This document shows, one piece after another, positions 1 through 8,124 of a stretch of DNA of 42,356 nucleotides (positions within the stretch are counted from its first letter, which is position 1; each line of letters starts with the position of its first letter). Made by a program: the position numbers and the translations under genes. Under the pieces are notes generated by a model, which saw only the letters and a list, made by a program, of their open reading frames with translations, was not told the DNA's origin and did no database searches. The DNA is from Candidatus Heteroruminococcus faecigallinarum (GTDB lineage: Bacteria; Bacillota; Clostridia; Oscillospirales; Ruminococcaceae): NCBI GenBank assembly GCA_904387055.1, contig CAJFKV010000015.1:1-42356 (forward strand), read 5' to 3'.

Positions 1-6
1 GGGATT

Positions 7-185
7 GGGAAGGGAGGCTAGCCTCCCTTCCCTGGCTTTCTGGGAACTCTTTCTCCACAGAAAGAGTTCCCCTGGGGGTCCGGGGGGCGGAGCGCCCCCC
101 GCAAAAGGGGGTGTGGGGGAATCCCCCCACAAAAAAACGGGAGGGCCGGGCGCAGCCCGGCCACGGCAGCGGCGGCGAAGCCGCC
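7..185. repeat. Cluster of six adjacent perfect hairpins
   Basis: No gene is supported here. Six self-complementary elements follow one another: a perfect 26-base palindrome at 7-32; 13-bp arms 42-54/59-71 with loop CCAC; 8-bp arms 82-89/93-100; 8-bp arms 112-119/124-131; 8-bp arms 144-151/155-162; 6-bp arms 171-176/180-185. A seventh at 194-236 is the terminator listed next. The arms differ in sequence, so this is not one repeated unit. It could be decayed intergenic mobile repeats, a tail of terminators, or a structured RNA continuing left of the window. Confidence 0.7.
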
Positions 186-193
186 TACCTGCG

Positions 194-236
194 AAGGACA
201 AAAAAGGAAGGCCCTAGGCCTTCCTTTTTTGTCCTT
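194..236 (-). terminator. Intrinsic terminator of the GntR-ABC operon
   Basis: Perfect 20-bp arms at 194-213 and 217-236 with a 3-base loop. The minus strand carries a run of six T in the descending arm. It begins at the stop codon of the permease, as expected for the end of that operon. The matching A/T run lets it work in both directions. Confidence 0.85.
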
Positions 237-1092
237 ATGCCAGATTGGTTTTGTGAACCATGACCCAGCGGGTCAGCAGATACTGCGCCACCCCTTGGAT
301 CAGGACCATCGCCGCCAGGAACCACAGGAACCCGTGGACGACCGCCATGGCGTTGCTGATGGTGGCCTCCTGGGCCACCTGGCCGCTCTCGTCGATGACC
401 ACCAGGAACCGTTCCGCCACCGGCCCGGCTACCACCGGCATCAGCACGGTGGTGACAAAGGTGACAAACAGCTCGATCACAATGGTGATGCCAATGTAGG
501 ACACCACCGCCCCCAGTATCCGGTGCTTGCCCATCAGCTGACCCAGGGTAATGGCGGTGTAATAGCTGAGGGTGCTCACTATCGTGCTGAACAGGCACAG
601 GGCGCAGAACTCCACCACCGCCAGGGTCATCGACCCTGTCCACAGGGGAGCAATCTCCCGGTTCCAGGCGGCGGCAATCTCCTGGAAGGCTATCAACCAG
701 GTCTCCTTCTGCCACACCAGGATTCCCAGGGACAGCAGGATCATCCCCATGCTCAGGACACTCCACAAACTGCTGATCAGCAGTTTGGACCAGAGAAGCT
801 GGTCCGCCGTCACCGGCAAGGTCTGCATCAGGTATCCCTCGTCCCCGTACAGGTTCCGGTAGTACCGCACCACCGATACCACCGTGGTCAGCAGGAAAAC
901 CGCCACGATGGCGATGATATAAAACCCAAGGCTGAGCCCCAGCAGAATGTCCATCCAGGTCGAGTCGGGATGGGGGGTATAGTTCCAGACCGTGGTCCGG
1001 GCCACCACCGACAGGACCAGCAGCGCCAGATAAAAGGGCAGAAAAACCCTTGCCGTGGAATACAGCTCATATTTCAGCAGTTTTTTCAGCAT
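235..1092 (-). CDS. ABC-2 type transporter permease
   Basis: A 285-residue integral membrane protein with about six hydrophobic segments (near residues 15-33, 50-75, 105-127, 155-185, 195-218 and 255-277), lysine-rich at the N-terminus (MLKKLLKYEL). That layout is typical of ABC-2 export permeases. Its start overlaps the end of the ATPase gene by 7 bases, so the two are translationally coupled and should form one transporter. With the upstream GntR-type regulator this matches the YtrABC-style arrangement known from Firmicutes, often induced by cell-envelope stress or peptide antibiotics; the substrate here is unknown. Family call is by topology and context, as permeases of this class diverge strongly. 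Confidence 0.85.
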   Translation of the reverse strand: MLKKLLKYELYSTARVFLPFYLALLVLSVVARTTVWNYTPHPDSTWMDILLGLSLGFYIIAIVAVFLLTTVVSVVRYYRNLYGDEGYLMQTLPVTADQLLWSKLLISSLWSVLSMGMILLSLGILVWQKETWLIAFQEIAAAWNREIAPLWTGSMTLAVVEFCALCLFSTIVSTLSYYTAITLGQLMGKHRILGAVVSYIGITIVIELFVTFVTTVLMPVVAGPVAERFLVVIDESGQVAQEATISNAMAVVHGFLWFLAAMVLIQGVAQYLLTRWVMVHKTNLA

Positions 1093-1787
1093 CGAAATAC
1101 CTCCCGAAACAGTTCGTCCACACTTTTCCCCCGGTTCTCCCGGATCTCGTCGGCGGTGGACTGGAGGACAATCCCTCCCTGGTTGATCATCACCACATCG
1201 TCCAGCAGATTTTCCACCTCGGCAATCAGGTGGGTGGAGATCAGGACGGTGGAATTCTCGCTGTAGTTGCCGATGATGGTGCGGAGGATATAATCCCGTG
1301 TGGCCGGGTCCACCCCGCCGATGGGCTCATCCAGCAGGTACAGGTCCGCCCTGCGGCTCATCACCAGCACCAGCTGCACCTTTTCCCGGGTCCCCTTGCT
1401 CATGGACTTGATGGTATCCCCCGGATCGATCTTGAGGGCCGCCAGCATCTCCCGAGCCTTTGCGCCGTCAAAATCCCGGTAAAAATCCTGATAGAACCCA
1501 ACCAGCTGGCTGGCCTTCATCCATTGCTCCACCGCCATCCGCTCGGGCAGGTAGGACACCTGGGCCTTGGTGGCGGGGCCCGGCTTTTTCCCGTCCACCA
1601 GGATCTCTCCATGGGTGGGTGAAAGCAGGCCGCAGGCCAGCTTGATCAGGGTGGTTTTCCCGCTGCCGTTGGGGCCCAGCAGGCCGACGATCCTCCCCCG
1701 CCCCAGCTGCAGGTTGATCCCCTGCAGAGCCGTCCGGGAACCATAGGTCTTGACCAAATTTCTGCACTCCAAAATCGGTGCCGTCAT
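1086..1787 (-). CDS. ABC transporter ATP-binding protein
   Basis: A 233-residue nucleotide-binding domain. Visible motifs: Walker A GPNGSGKTT near residue 38, a signature-like SKGTREKVQL replacing canonical LSGGQ, Walker B DLYLLDEPIGG with its catalytic Glu, and the switch His in ISTHL. The modified signature (SKGTREK) is common in the YtrB/BcrA-like drug-export ATPases. The ATG shares four bases (ATGA) with the stop of the GntR gene upstream, and its 3' end overlaps the permease start, so three genes are tightly coupled. It should energise the permease at the membrane. Confidence 0.93.
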   Translation of the reverse strand: MTAPILECRNLVKTYGSRTALQGINLQLGRGRIVGLLGPNGSGKTTLIKLACGLLSPTHGEILVDGKKPGPATKAQVSYLPERMAVEQWMKASQLVGFYQDFYRDFDGAKAREMLAALKIDPGDTIKSMSKGTREKVQLVLVMSRRADLYLLDEPIGGVDPATRDYILRTIIGNYSENSTVLISTHLIAEVENLLDDVVMINQGGIVLQSTADEIRENRGKSVDELFREVFRC

Positions 1788-2161
1788 CCGTTTGCCTCCT
1801 CCTTTTCGATCACCTGGCGGATCAGACCCAGCGTCTCCTCCCGTCCAAAGCCCAGGTTCTCCATCTTTTCCAGAAACTCCCCCGCCTGCTCCCTTGCCAG
1901 GCGCAGCTTCAGCTCTTCAATCATGGCTCGATCCTCCGTAATCATCCGGCCGCTGGTACGCTGGCTGTACACCAGCCCGCTGCTTTCCAGCTCGGCCAGG
2001 GCCTTCTGCATGGTATTGGGGTTCACCGCCGCCTGGGCCGCCAGCTCCCGCACGCTGGGCAGCCGTGACCCCGGCGGATACCGGCCCGCCACAATCTCCA
2101 CCTGTATCTGCTCCATCAGCTGGAGATAGATGGGCCGGTCCCCCGTCAGCTTCCAGGTCAT
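1784..2161 (-). CDS. GntR family regulator, YtrA type
   Basis: A 125-residue regulator when begun at 2161, where AAGGAGGGAGAGC precedes the ATG; the longer reading from 2194 would put the operator inside the gene. The N-terminal ~70 residues are a GntR winged helix (PIYLQLMEQIQVEIVAGRYP, then RLPSVRELA and NPNTMQKALAELE). The short C-terminal tail lacks a large effector domain, which defines the YtrA subfamily. It leads an operon with an ABC ATPase and permease and sits behind a 14-bp inverted repeat covering its own promoter, so autorepression of the transporter operon is the likely role. The inducer is unknown. Confidence 0.93.
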   Translation of the reverse strand: MTWKLTGDRPIYLQLMEQIQVEIVAGRYPPGSRLPSVRELAAQAAVNPNTMQKALAELESSGLVYSQRTSGRMITEDRAMIEELKLRLAREQAGEFLEKMENLGFGREETLGLIRQVIEKEEANG

Positions 2162-2172
2162 GCTCTCCCTCC

Positions 2173-2228
2173 TTTGTACTATTGTACTATGCACTTAATA
2201 CAATAGTACAAACAAAGCCGGTTGTCAA
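2173..2228 (-). promoter_or_regulatory. Promoter and palindromic operator of the GntR-ABC operon
   Basis: On the minus strand TTGACA (2223-2228) is followed after exactly 17 bases by TATTGT (2200-2205). Perfect 14-base inverted arms, TTTGTACTATTGTA (2173-2186) and its complement (2199-2212), are separated by 12 bases. One arm covers the -10 region and the other abuts the ribosome binding site. A bound GntR dimer would block the polymerase, so this is very probably the autoregulatory operator. Confidence 0.9.
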
Positions 2229-2283
2229 CCCCCGGCGGAATATTTTTTCGTCCCCGCCCGCTGGGACCCCGGCTCCCCGACAC

Positions 2284-2322
2284 AAAAGGCCCCCGGCAGC
2301 TGTACGCTGCCGGGGGCCTTTT
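2284..2322. terminator. Bidirectional intrinsic terminator
   Basis: Perfect arms 2284-2300 and 2306-2322 around loop TGTAC, with A/T runs at both ends of a GC-rich stem. It lies directly after the stop of the ABC-F gene on the minus strand and separates that gene from the GntR operon. Confidence 0.88.
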
Positions 2323-2325
2323 TTC

Positions 2326-3930
2326 TTAGCCGCGGTTGAGGATCGTTTCCCGCATCTCCAGGTAGTCGTCGTAGGTGCACATCCGGTCGATGCACCCGTC
2401 GGGGGTAAGCTCGATGATCCGGTTGGCCACCGTCTGGACAAACTGATGGTCGTGGGAGGCAAAGAGGACGATCCCCTTGAAAGCGATCAGGCCGTCGTTC
2501 ACCGCCGTGATCGACTCCAGATCCAGGTGGTTGGTGGGCTGATCCATCACCAGCACATTGGAACCGAACATCATCATCCGGGAGAGCATGCACCGCACCT
2601 TCTCCCCGCCGGAGAGCACCTTCACCGGCTTGTACACCTCGTCTCCCGAGAAGAGCATCTTCCCCAGGAAGCCCCGCAGGTAGCTTTCGGTGGTGTCGTG
2701 ATCCGAGTACTGCTCCAGCCACTGGATAATGCTGGTGTCGCAGCCGTTGAAATAGGAGGAGTTGTCCTGAGGGAAGTAGGACTGGCTGGTGCTCACCCCC
2801 CATTTGAAGGCCCCCTCGTCCGGCTCCAGCTCCTCCATCAGGATCTTGAAGAGGGTGGTGGCGGCAATTTCGTCCCCCACAAAGGCGATCTTGTCCCCTT
2901 TGTTCACCCGGAAGGACAGGTTGTGGAGGACCTGTACCCCGTCCACCGTCTTGGACAGGTTCTCCACCCACAGGATCTCCTTCCCCGGCTCCCGGTCCAT
3001 CTGGAAGGAGACAAAGGGATACCGGCGGGAGGAGGCGGGCATCTCCTCCACCGTCAGCTTATCCAGCAGCTTGCGGCGGGAGGTGGCCTGCTTGGACTTG
3101 GACTTGTTGGCCGAGAACCGCTGGATAAAAGCCTGCAGGTCCTTGATCTTCTCCTCCCGCTTCCGGTTCTGGTCCTTGATGAGCCGCTGCATCAGCTGGC
3201 TGGACTCGTACCAGAAGTCATAGTTACCCACATAAATCTTGATCTTGTTGTAGTCCACATCCACCGTGTGGGTGCACACGTTGTTGAGGAAGTGGCGGTC
3301 GTGGGAGACCACCAGCACCGTGCCGGGGTAGTCCAGTAGGAAGTCCTCCAGCCAGTTGATCGACCGGATGTCCAGGCCGTTGGTGGGCTCGTCCAGAAGG
3401 ATAATGTCCGGCTGGCCAAATAGGGCGGCCGCCAGCATCACCTTCACCTTCTCGGCGCCGGTGAGGGCGCTCATCTGGCTCTCCAGCAGCTCCGAGCCCA
3501 GGCCCAGGCCTCCCAGCAGCTTGGCGGCGTCGGTCTCCGCGTCCCAGCCGCCCATCTCGGCAAACTCCCCTTCCAGTTCGGAGACGCGGATGCCGTCCTC
3601 GTCGGAAAAATCCGGCTTGGCATAGAGGGCGTCCTTCTCCTTCATCACCTGGTACAGGCGGGGATTGCCCATGATGATGGTATCCAGCACCGAGTACTGG
3701 TCAAAGGCAAAATGGTCCTGCCGCAGCACCGACATCCGGGTCTTGGGGTCCCGGACCACCTCTCCCTTGGTGGGCTCCAGTTCCCCCGACAGGATCCGCA
3801 GGAAGGTGGACTTGCCGGCCCCGTTGGCGCCGATGATGCCGTAGCAGTTGCCGGCGGTAAACTTCAGATTGACATTGGAAAAGAGCGTCTGGCCGTCAAA
3901 GCCGATGCTCAGATCGGTAACCGTAATCAT
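2326..3930 (-). CDS. ABC-F family ATPase, YkpA/YbiT-like
   Basis: A 534-residue protein of two ABC domains with no membrane segment, the ABC-F layout of ribosome-associated translation factors. Start at 3930 (MITVTDL) has AAAGGA seven bases upstream. Domain 1: Walker A GANGAGKS (34-41), signature LTGAEK (156-161), LLDEPTNGLD (178-187), SHDRHF (209-214). A charged linker spans about 245-310. Domain 2 (from ~318) has signature LSGGEK (439-444), but its Walker A reads VGDEIAATT (351-359) with no lysine, and Walker B is DQPTNHLD with Gln464 in place of the catalytic Glu. So one ATP site composite is probably inactive. I recall similar degeneracy in some Firmicutes YkpA-like proteins but cannot check it here. 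Likely role: ribosome-linked regulation; antibiotic protection is not shown. Confidence 0.88.
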   Translation of the reverse strand: MITVTDLSIGFDGQTLFSNVNLKFTAGNCYGIIGANGAGKSTFLRILSGELEPTKGEVVRDPKTRMSVLRQDHFAFDQYSVLDTIIMGNPRLYQVMKEKDALYAKPDFSDEDGIRVSELEGEFAEMGGWDAETDAAKLLGGLGLGSELLESQMSALTGAEKVKVMLAAALFGQPDIILLDEPTNGLDIRSINWLEDFLLDYPGTVLVVSHDRHFLNNVCTHTVDVDYNKIKIYVGNYDFWYESSQLMQRLIKDQNRKREEKIKDLQAFIQRFSANKSKSKQATSRRKLLDKLTVEEMPASSRRYPFVSFQMDREPGKEILWVENLSKTVDGVQVLHNLSFRVNKGDKIAFVGDEIAATTLFKILMEELEPDEGAFKWGVSTSQSYFPQDNSSYFNGCDTSIIQWLEQYSDHDTTESYLRGFLGKMLFSGDEVYKPVKVLSGGEKVRCMLSRMMMFGSNVLVMDQPTNHLDLESITAVNDGLIAFKGIVLFASHDHQFVQTVANRIIELTPDGCIDRMCTYDDYLEMRETILNRG

Positions 3931-4001
3931 GTGGATTCCTTTTCCCCCTTTGTGGTAGGCGGCCCTGCCGCCGGACAATGGTTCTTGACACAAACAGGGT
4001 T

Positions 4002-4010
4002 AGTATACCA
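4002..4010 (-). promoter_or_regulatory. Probable promoter (extended -10) for the ABC-F gene
   Basis: On the minus strand TGGTATACT, an extended -10, occurs about 70 bases before the ABC-F start. No good -35 hexamer is visible. It lies within 37 bases of the decarboxylase stop, and no terminator is seen between the two genes, so read-through is also possible. Confidence 0.5.
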
Positions 4011-4037
4011 CAAGAAAAGGACGAAGGGAAGCCCTTT

Positions 4038-5468
4038 TTAAGCGATTCTCTCCTGGGTCAGCTCCCGGGCCAGGCGGTCCAGCAGCTGGATGGTGGTGCG
4101 GATGTCCTCCTCGGCGGTCTCCGGGTTGGGGCAGCAGATCCGCAGCACCTTCTTCCCCTTCAGCTGGGTGGTCAGAATCTGGGCATAACCGCTGGCGGTT
4201 ACCGCCTGGGCGATCCGCTGGTTGAGGCCGTCCAGAGCCCCCTCCTCCACCCCCGCCGGGGCATAGCGGAAATTCACAATGGCCTGCTGGGCCGGGCAGA
4301 CAATCTCCCATCCGGGGCACCGGCGCAGGGACTCCTCCGCCAACCGGGCCATGGCGCAGCCGTGGTCGATGGCCTGGCCCATCCGGTCGGTCCCCATCAC
4401 CTGGAGGGTGGCCCACAGCTTCAGGCTGCGGGCGGGGCGGGTCAGCTCCGGACCCAGATCCCAATAGTTCAGCTGCCCCTCCTGGATGACCGCGTCCTCC
4501 AAATACTCCGGATGGACGGCAAAGCTGTGCACCAGGTCCTGCCCGTCCCGCACCAGCACGGCGCTGCAGCCATAGGTCTGCATCAGCCACTTGTGGGCGT
4601 CCCAACTGATGCTGTTCGACCGCTCGATCCCCCGCAGCTTCTCCCGCTGCTCTTCCGACACCAGGAGGGAGGCCCCATAGGCGCCATCCACATGCATCCA
4701 CAGGCCCTCCCGCTCGCACAGGGACCCGATCTCCTCCAACGGGTCGATGCTCCCGGTGTTGGTGGTGCCGGCCGTGGCGATGACGGCGAAGGGCTTCCTC
4801 CCCGCCGCCCGGTCCTCCCGGATGGCCGCCTCCAGGCGGTCCACCCTCATCCGGAACAGCTCGTCGGTGGGGATGACCCGCACCTGCTGGGGTGCGAAGC
4901 CCAGGATGTGCAGCCCCTTTGCCACCGAGGAGTGGGTCTGCTCCGATACATAGGCCACTCCCCTGGCCCGGTCTTCCTGGGGCAGGAGCTTGTCCCGGGC
5001 GGCGGTCAGGGCGGTGAGATTGGCCATCGACCCGCCGGAAACAAAGAGGCCGCTTCCCGTGTGGGGGTATCCGGCCAGGGAGCACATCCACCGGATGACC
5101 TCCTGCTCAATGCAGCTGGCGGTGGAGGCATTGATCCAGCAGCCGGCATGGGGATCGTAGCCGCTGGTCATCACCTCCCCCATCCAGGAAAAGAGGGAAA
5201 CCGGGCTGGGAATACAGGCAAAGCACCGGGGATGCTGCACCAGGGTCTGGTTGGCATAGACCTCCTTCTCCATCTCCTCAAAGACCTGCCGCACCGGCCG
5301 GCCCTCCCGGGGGATGCCCCGCTCCCGCAGGCGGCGGATGGTGGACTCGTCCCCCTCCCGGTAAACCGGTTCTTCCTTCATCCCTTCGTACCGGGACAGC
5401 AGGGTGGGGATAAACTCCTCCAGCAGTTCCCCCAGCTGTCTCTTCTGTACTTCCATTGCAAATTCCAT
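4038..5468 (-). CDS. PLP-dependent group II decarboxylase
   Basis: A 476-residue fold-type I pyridoxal phosphate enzyme of the aromatic-amino-acid/glutamate decarboxylase group. The cofactor lysine is K293 in SWDAHKW; D261 in HVDGAYGA should bind the pyridine nitrogen and H179 in SEQTHSS stack on the ring. SGGSMANLTAL (144-154) is the phosphate-side loop. The N-terminus (DPHAGCWIN near 105-113) resembles the substrate-binding segment of tyrosine/tryptophan decarboxylases. It removes the carboxyl group of an amino acid, giving an amine; the substrate cannot be fixed from sequence alone. Start: ATG preceded by GGAGGG at eight bases. It is divergent from a LysR regulator, the usual arrangement for a regulator and its target. 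Confidence 0.87.
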   Translation of the reverse strand: MEFAMEVQKRQLGELLEEFIPTLLSRYEGMKEEPVYREGDESTIRRLRERGIPREGRPVRQVFEEMEKEVYANQTLVQHPRCFACIPSPVSLFSWMGEVMTSGYDPHAGCWINASTASCIEQEVIRWMCSLAGYPHTGSGLFVSGGSMANLTALTAARDKLLPQEDRARGVAYVSEQTHSSVAKGLHILGFAPQQVRVIPTDELFRMRVDRLEAAIREDRAAGRKPFAVIATAGTTNTGSIDPLEEIGSLCEREGLWMHVDGAYGASLLVSEEQREKLRGIERSNSISWDAHKWLMQTYGCSAVLVRDGQDLVHSFAVHPEYLEDAVIQEGQLNYWDLGPELTRPARSLKLWATLQVMGTDRMGQAIDHGCAMARLAEESLRRCPGWEIVCPAQQAIVNFRYAPAGVEEGALDGLNQRIAQAVTASGYAQILTTQLKGKKVLRICCPNPETAEEDIRTTIQLLDRLARELTQERIA

Positions 5469-5497
5469 GGCGGTGACCCTCCGTTCCCAGTGCTGTC

Positions 5498-5545
5498 TTG
5501 ACTTTCTTCAGGAAGTAGTGTACCATCAAAATAAGATTTTGTTAA
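5498..5545. promoter_or_regulatory. Overlapping divergent promoters, decarboxylase and LysR gene
   Basis: The 124-base intergenic stretch is markedly AT-rich against GC-rich surroundings. Plus strand: TTGACT (5498-5503), 17 bases, TACCAT (5521-5526) toward the LysR gene. Minus strand: TTAACA (5540-5545 complement), 17 bases, TACACT (5517-5522 complement) toward the decarboxylase. The two -10 regions overlap, so one bound regulator could control both genes. The flanking ATTCATATATTTCATAATAT stretch is where a LysR site might lie. Confidence 0.65.
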
Positions 5546-5592
5546 ATTCATATATTTCATAATATCGTTTTGTAATTTTAATAGGAGGATCC

Positions 5593-6489
5593 ATGGAACT
5601 GCGAAATCTCACGACCTTTGTGCGGGTAGCGGAGCTGCAAAGCTTTTCCCGGGCGGCCCAGCAGCTGGGGTATTCCCAATCGGCGGTCACCGTCCAGATC
5701 CAGCAGCTGGAGGGGGAGCTGGGCACCCGGCTCTTTGAGCGGATCGGCCGGCAGGTGAAGCTGACCCAGGACGGAGAGCGCCTCCTTCCCCGGGCGCTGG
5801 CGGTGATGAAGGCGGTGGACGAGGCCTCCCGCCTCACCGCCGGCCAGGGAACCCCCACCGGGAGCCTGCGGATCGGCACCGCCGAGTCCCTGCTGGGCAG
5901 CGTCCTTCCCCCCGTCCTCATGGCCTTTGGCCGCCGGTGCCCCCATGTGGAGCTGAGCACCTGCACCGCCTCCCCCAGCCAGCTGTTCCAGATGGTGCGG
6001 CAGAACGAGGTGGACCTTCTCCTTTTCCTGGACGAGCGGACCAACTTCCCCGAATGGATCAAGGCAGCCGAGCGGCAGGAGCGGGCGGTCTTTGTGGCGC
6101 CGGCCGACCATCCCCTGGCGGGACAGAAGGGCATCCCCCTGGAGCGGCTGCTGCAGGAGCCCTTTCTCCTCACCGAGAAGGGGATCAGTTATCGGTACGC
6201 CATGGAACAGGCCCTGGCCTCCCGGGGGCTGGCCATTCGCCCCTTCCTGGAAACGGGCAGCACCCAGCTGATCGCCTATCTTCTCCGCCAGCGGATCGGC
6301 GTCTCCTTCCTGCCGGAATACACGGTGACCGAGGAGATTGCCGCCGGCCGGCTGGCCATTCTGGACGTGGACTGCCCGCCCATCACCATGTGGAGCCAGC
6401 TGGTCTACCACCGGAACAAGTGGGTCACTCCCCAGATGGAAATCTTTCTGGAGCTGATGACCCGCTGTCTGGTGGGCAGGCCCGCCTGA
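5593..6489 (+). CDS. LysR family transcriptional regulator
   Basis: A 298-residue LysR-type regulator of usual length. Residues 1-60 are the winged helix-turn-helix (MELRNLTTFVRVAELQSFSR, then AAQQLGYSQSAVTVQIQQLE), and about 90-295 form the two-lobed effector-binding domain (RIGTAESLLGSVLPPVL at its start). TAGGAGG lies just before the ATG. It is transcribed away from the PLP decarboxylase across a shared AT-rich promoter region, so control of that gene plus autoregulation is the natural inference. The effector is unknown; the decarboxylase substrate or product is a reasonable guess. Confidence 0.93.
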   Translation: MELRNLTTFVRVAELQSFSRAAQQLGYSQSAVTVQIQQLEGELGTRLFERIGRQVKLTQDGERLLPRALAVMKAVDEASRLTAGQGTPTGSLRIGTAESLLGSVLPPVLMAFGRRCPHVELSTCTASPSQLFQMVRQNEVDLLLFLDERTNFPEWIKAAERQERAVFVAPADHPLAGQKGIPLERLLQEPFLLTEKGISYRYAMEQALASRGLAIRPFLETGSTQLIAYLLRQRIGVSFLPEYTVTEEIAAGRLAILDVDCPPITMWSQLVYHRNKWVTPQMEIFLELMTRCLVGRPA

Positions 6490-6511
6490 GGTGCCTTTCC
6501 CTTTCTAAGGG

Positions 6512-6560
6512 AAAAAGCCCGGCCCGGAAGCGGCATCGCTTCCGGGCCGGGCTTTGGTTT
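6512..6560. terminator. Bidirectional terminator between convergent genes
   Basis: Arms 6514-6532 and 6537-6555 pair perfectly over 19 bases around GCAT. The minus strand ends in TTTTT and the plus strand in TTTGGTTTT. It serves the LysR gene and murC, which converge here. Confidence 0.85.
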
Positions 6561-6575
6561 TCCGGCAAGGGCCCT

Positions 6576-7949
6576 TTAGGGATGGTGCAGAATCATCCGG
6601 GCGCATTTGTACACGTCGCCGCACCCCAGGGTAATCACCAGATCCCCCGGGCGGGCGTTGGCCGCCACATAATCGGCCATCTCCTGGAAGGTGGGGTACC
6701 ACACGCTGCCGGGGATTCGGTCGGCCAGCTCCTGGGTGGAAACCCCGTAGGTGTTCACCTCCCGGGACCCCATGATCTCCGACAGTACCACCCGGTCCGC
6801 CAGGGAGAGGGCCTTGGCAAAATCGTCCATCAGCAGCCGGGTGCGGGAATAGGTAAAGGGCTGAAACACCGCCCACACCCGTACAAAGGGCAGCTCCTTG
6901 GCGGCCCGGAGGGTGGCGGCAATCTCCGCCGGGTGGTGGGCGTAATCGTCGGCCACGGTGACCCCCTGCCGCTCGCCCAGCACCTCGAACCGCCGCCCCG
7001 CCCCGGCAAAGTGGGGCATCGCCGCCGCCAGCGCCTGGGGCGTGACCCCCGTCTCCAGCGCCGCCACCGCGGCGGCGGTAGCGTTGAGGACATTGTGCTG
7101 CCCCGGCAGGTGGATGTCCAGGGTGACCACCTTCTCCCCGCCCTTCTTCATCAGGTCAAAGGAGCGGCGCATCCCGCCGTGGGCCACAACATTCCGGGCG
7201 TAGTAATCGTTCTCCTCCCCCAGGCCGAAGGTAATCACCGGCTTTCCGCAGCCGGCCACCGCCTTGCGGGTATTGGGATCGTCCCCATTGGCAATCACCA
7301 GCCGGGAAGCCATAGAGGCAAATTGATGGAAGGAGCGGATGATGTTCTCCAGGGTGCCGAAGTACTCCAGGTGGTCGGCATCCACATTGAGGATCACCGC
7401 CACGTCGGGGGAGAGCTGGAGAAAATGGTCCTGAAATTCGCAGGACTCGCAGACCAGCACGTCGCTTTCCCCCGCCCGGCCGTACCCGCCGATGGCGGGC
7501 AGCTTGCCGCCGATCACCGCCGAAGGATCCTTCCCCGCCTCCAGAAGGATCTGGGTCAGCAGGGCGGTGGTGGTGGTCTTGCCGTGGGTGCCGCAGACGC
7601 AGATGGCGTCGGCAAAGCAGGAGGAGATCACCCCCAGCATCTTGGCCCGCTCCCACAGAGGCAGTCCCGAGGCCTTGGCCGCCTCCAGCTCCGGATTGCC
7701 CGGCAGAATGGCGGCGGTGTAGACGATCATATCCGCCCCGGCAATGTTCTCCGCCCGCTGGCCGATGGTGACCGGAATCCCCATCTGCCGCTCCAGCTCC
7801 ACAATATCCCCTTCGTTGTTGTCCGACCCGGTGATGGCAAAGCCCTGTCCCTTGAGGATCTGGACCAGGGGAAACATCCCCGACCCGCCGATACCGATAA
7901 AATGAATCCGCTCTACCCCCGCCGGGAGCTTGCCGCGTATCTCCAACAT
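6576..7949 (-). CDS. murC: UDP-N-acetylmuramate--L-alanine ligase
   Basis: A 457-residue Mur ligase, normal MurC length. It adds L-alanine to UDP-MurNAc with ATP hydrolysis, the first step of the peptidoglycan stem peptide, in the cytoplasm. IHFIGIGGSGM near residues 15-25 is the UDP-binding N-terminal loop, GTHGKTTTT near 119-127 the ATP P-loop, and DDYAHHPAEI the conserved C-domain motif. The start ATG follows AGGAG. It is monocistronic here, ends at a terminator, and is divergent from spoVG. Confidence 0.97.
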   Translation of the reverse strand: MLEIRGKLPAGVERIHFIGIGGSGMFPLVQILKGQGFAITGSDNNEGDIVELERQMGIPVTIGQRAENIAGADMIVYTAAILPGNPELEAAKASGLPLWERAKMLGVISSCFADAICVCGTHGKTTTTALLTQILLEAGKDPSAVIGGKLPAIGGYGRAGESDVLVCESCEFQDHFLQLSPDVAVILNVDADHLEYFGTLENIIRSFHQFASMASRLVIANGDDPNTRKAVAGCGKPVITFGLGEENDYYARNVVAHGGMRRSFDLMKKGGEKVVTLDIHLPGQHNVLNATAAAVAALETGVTPQALAAAMPHFAGAGRRFEVLGERQGVTVADDYAHHPAEIAATLRAAKELPFVRVWAVFQPFTYSRTRLLMDDFAKALSLADRVVLSEIMGSREVNTYGVSTQELADRIPGSVWYPTFQEMADYVAANARPGDLVITLGCGDVYKCARMILHHP

Positions 7950-7999
7950 TCCACTGTCACTCCTATCCCCTTCTGAAAAAGGGGCCGATTCTTCCTCTT

Positions 8000-8028
8000 A
8001 TTATATTCCCTTTTCCCCCGAAAATAAA
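8000..8028 (-). promoter_or_regulatory. Probable murC promoter
   Basis: On the minus strand a perfect TATAAT (8000-8005) lies 17 bases after TTTATT (8023-8028), which matches the -35 consensus only partly. The implied start is about 45 bases before the murC ATG. Confidence 0.65.
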
Positions 8029-8124
8029 CCGTTTTTTCCCTCCTTGCCGGCAGAACGGCGAGCCGCTGGTGAATATTTCCTTCCCGCCGGCCCATACTAA
8101 CCAGGACAAAAGGAGGTTGTAACC

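Noticed and set aside
2326..3930. ABC-F gene as a pseudogene because of degenerate ATP motifs
   Set aside because: The frame is intact at full length with conserved linker and signatures; the loss is confined to one site and is probably a family property.
5937..7976. 679-codon frame crossing the LysR gene and antisense murC
   Set aside because: It crosses a strong bidirectional terminator and lacks any recognisable domain.
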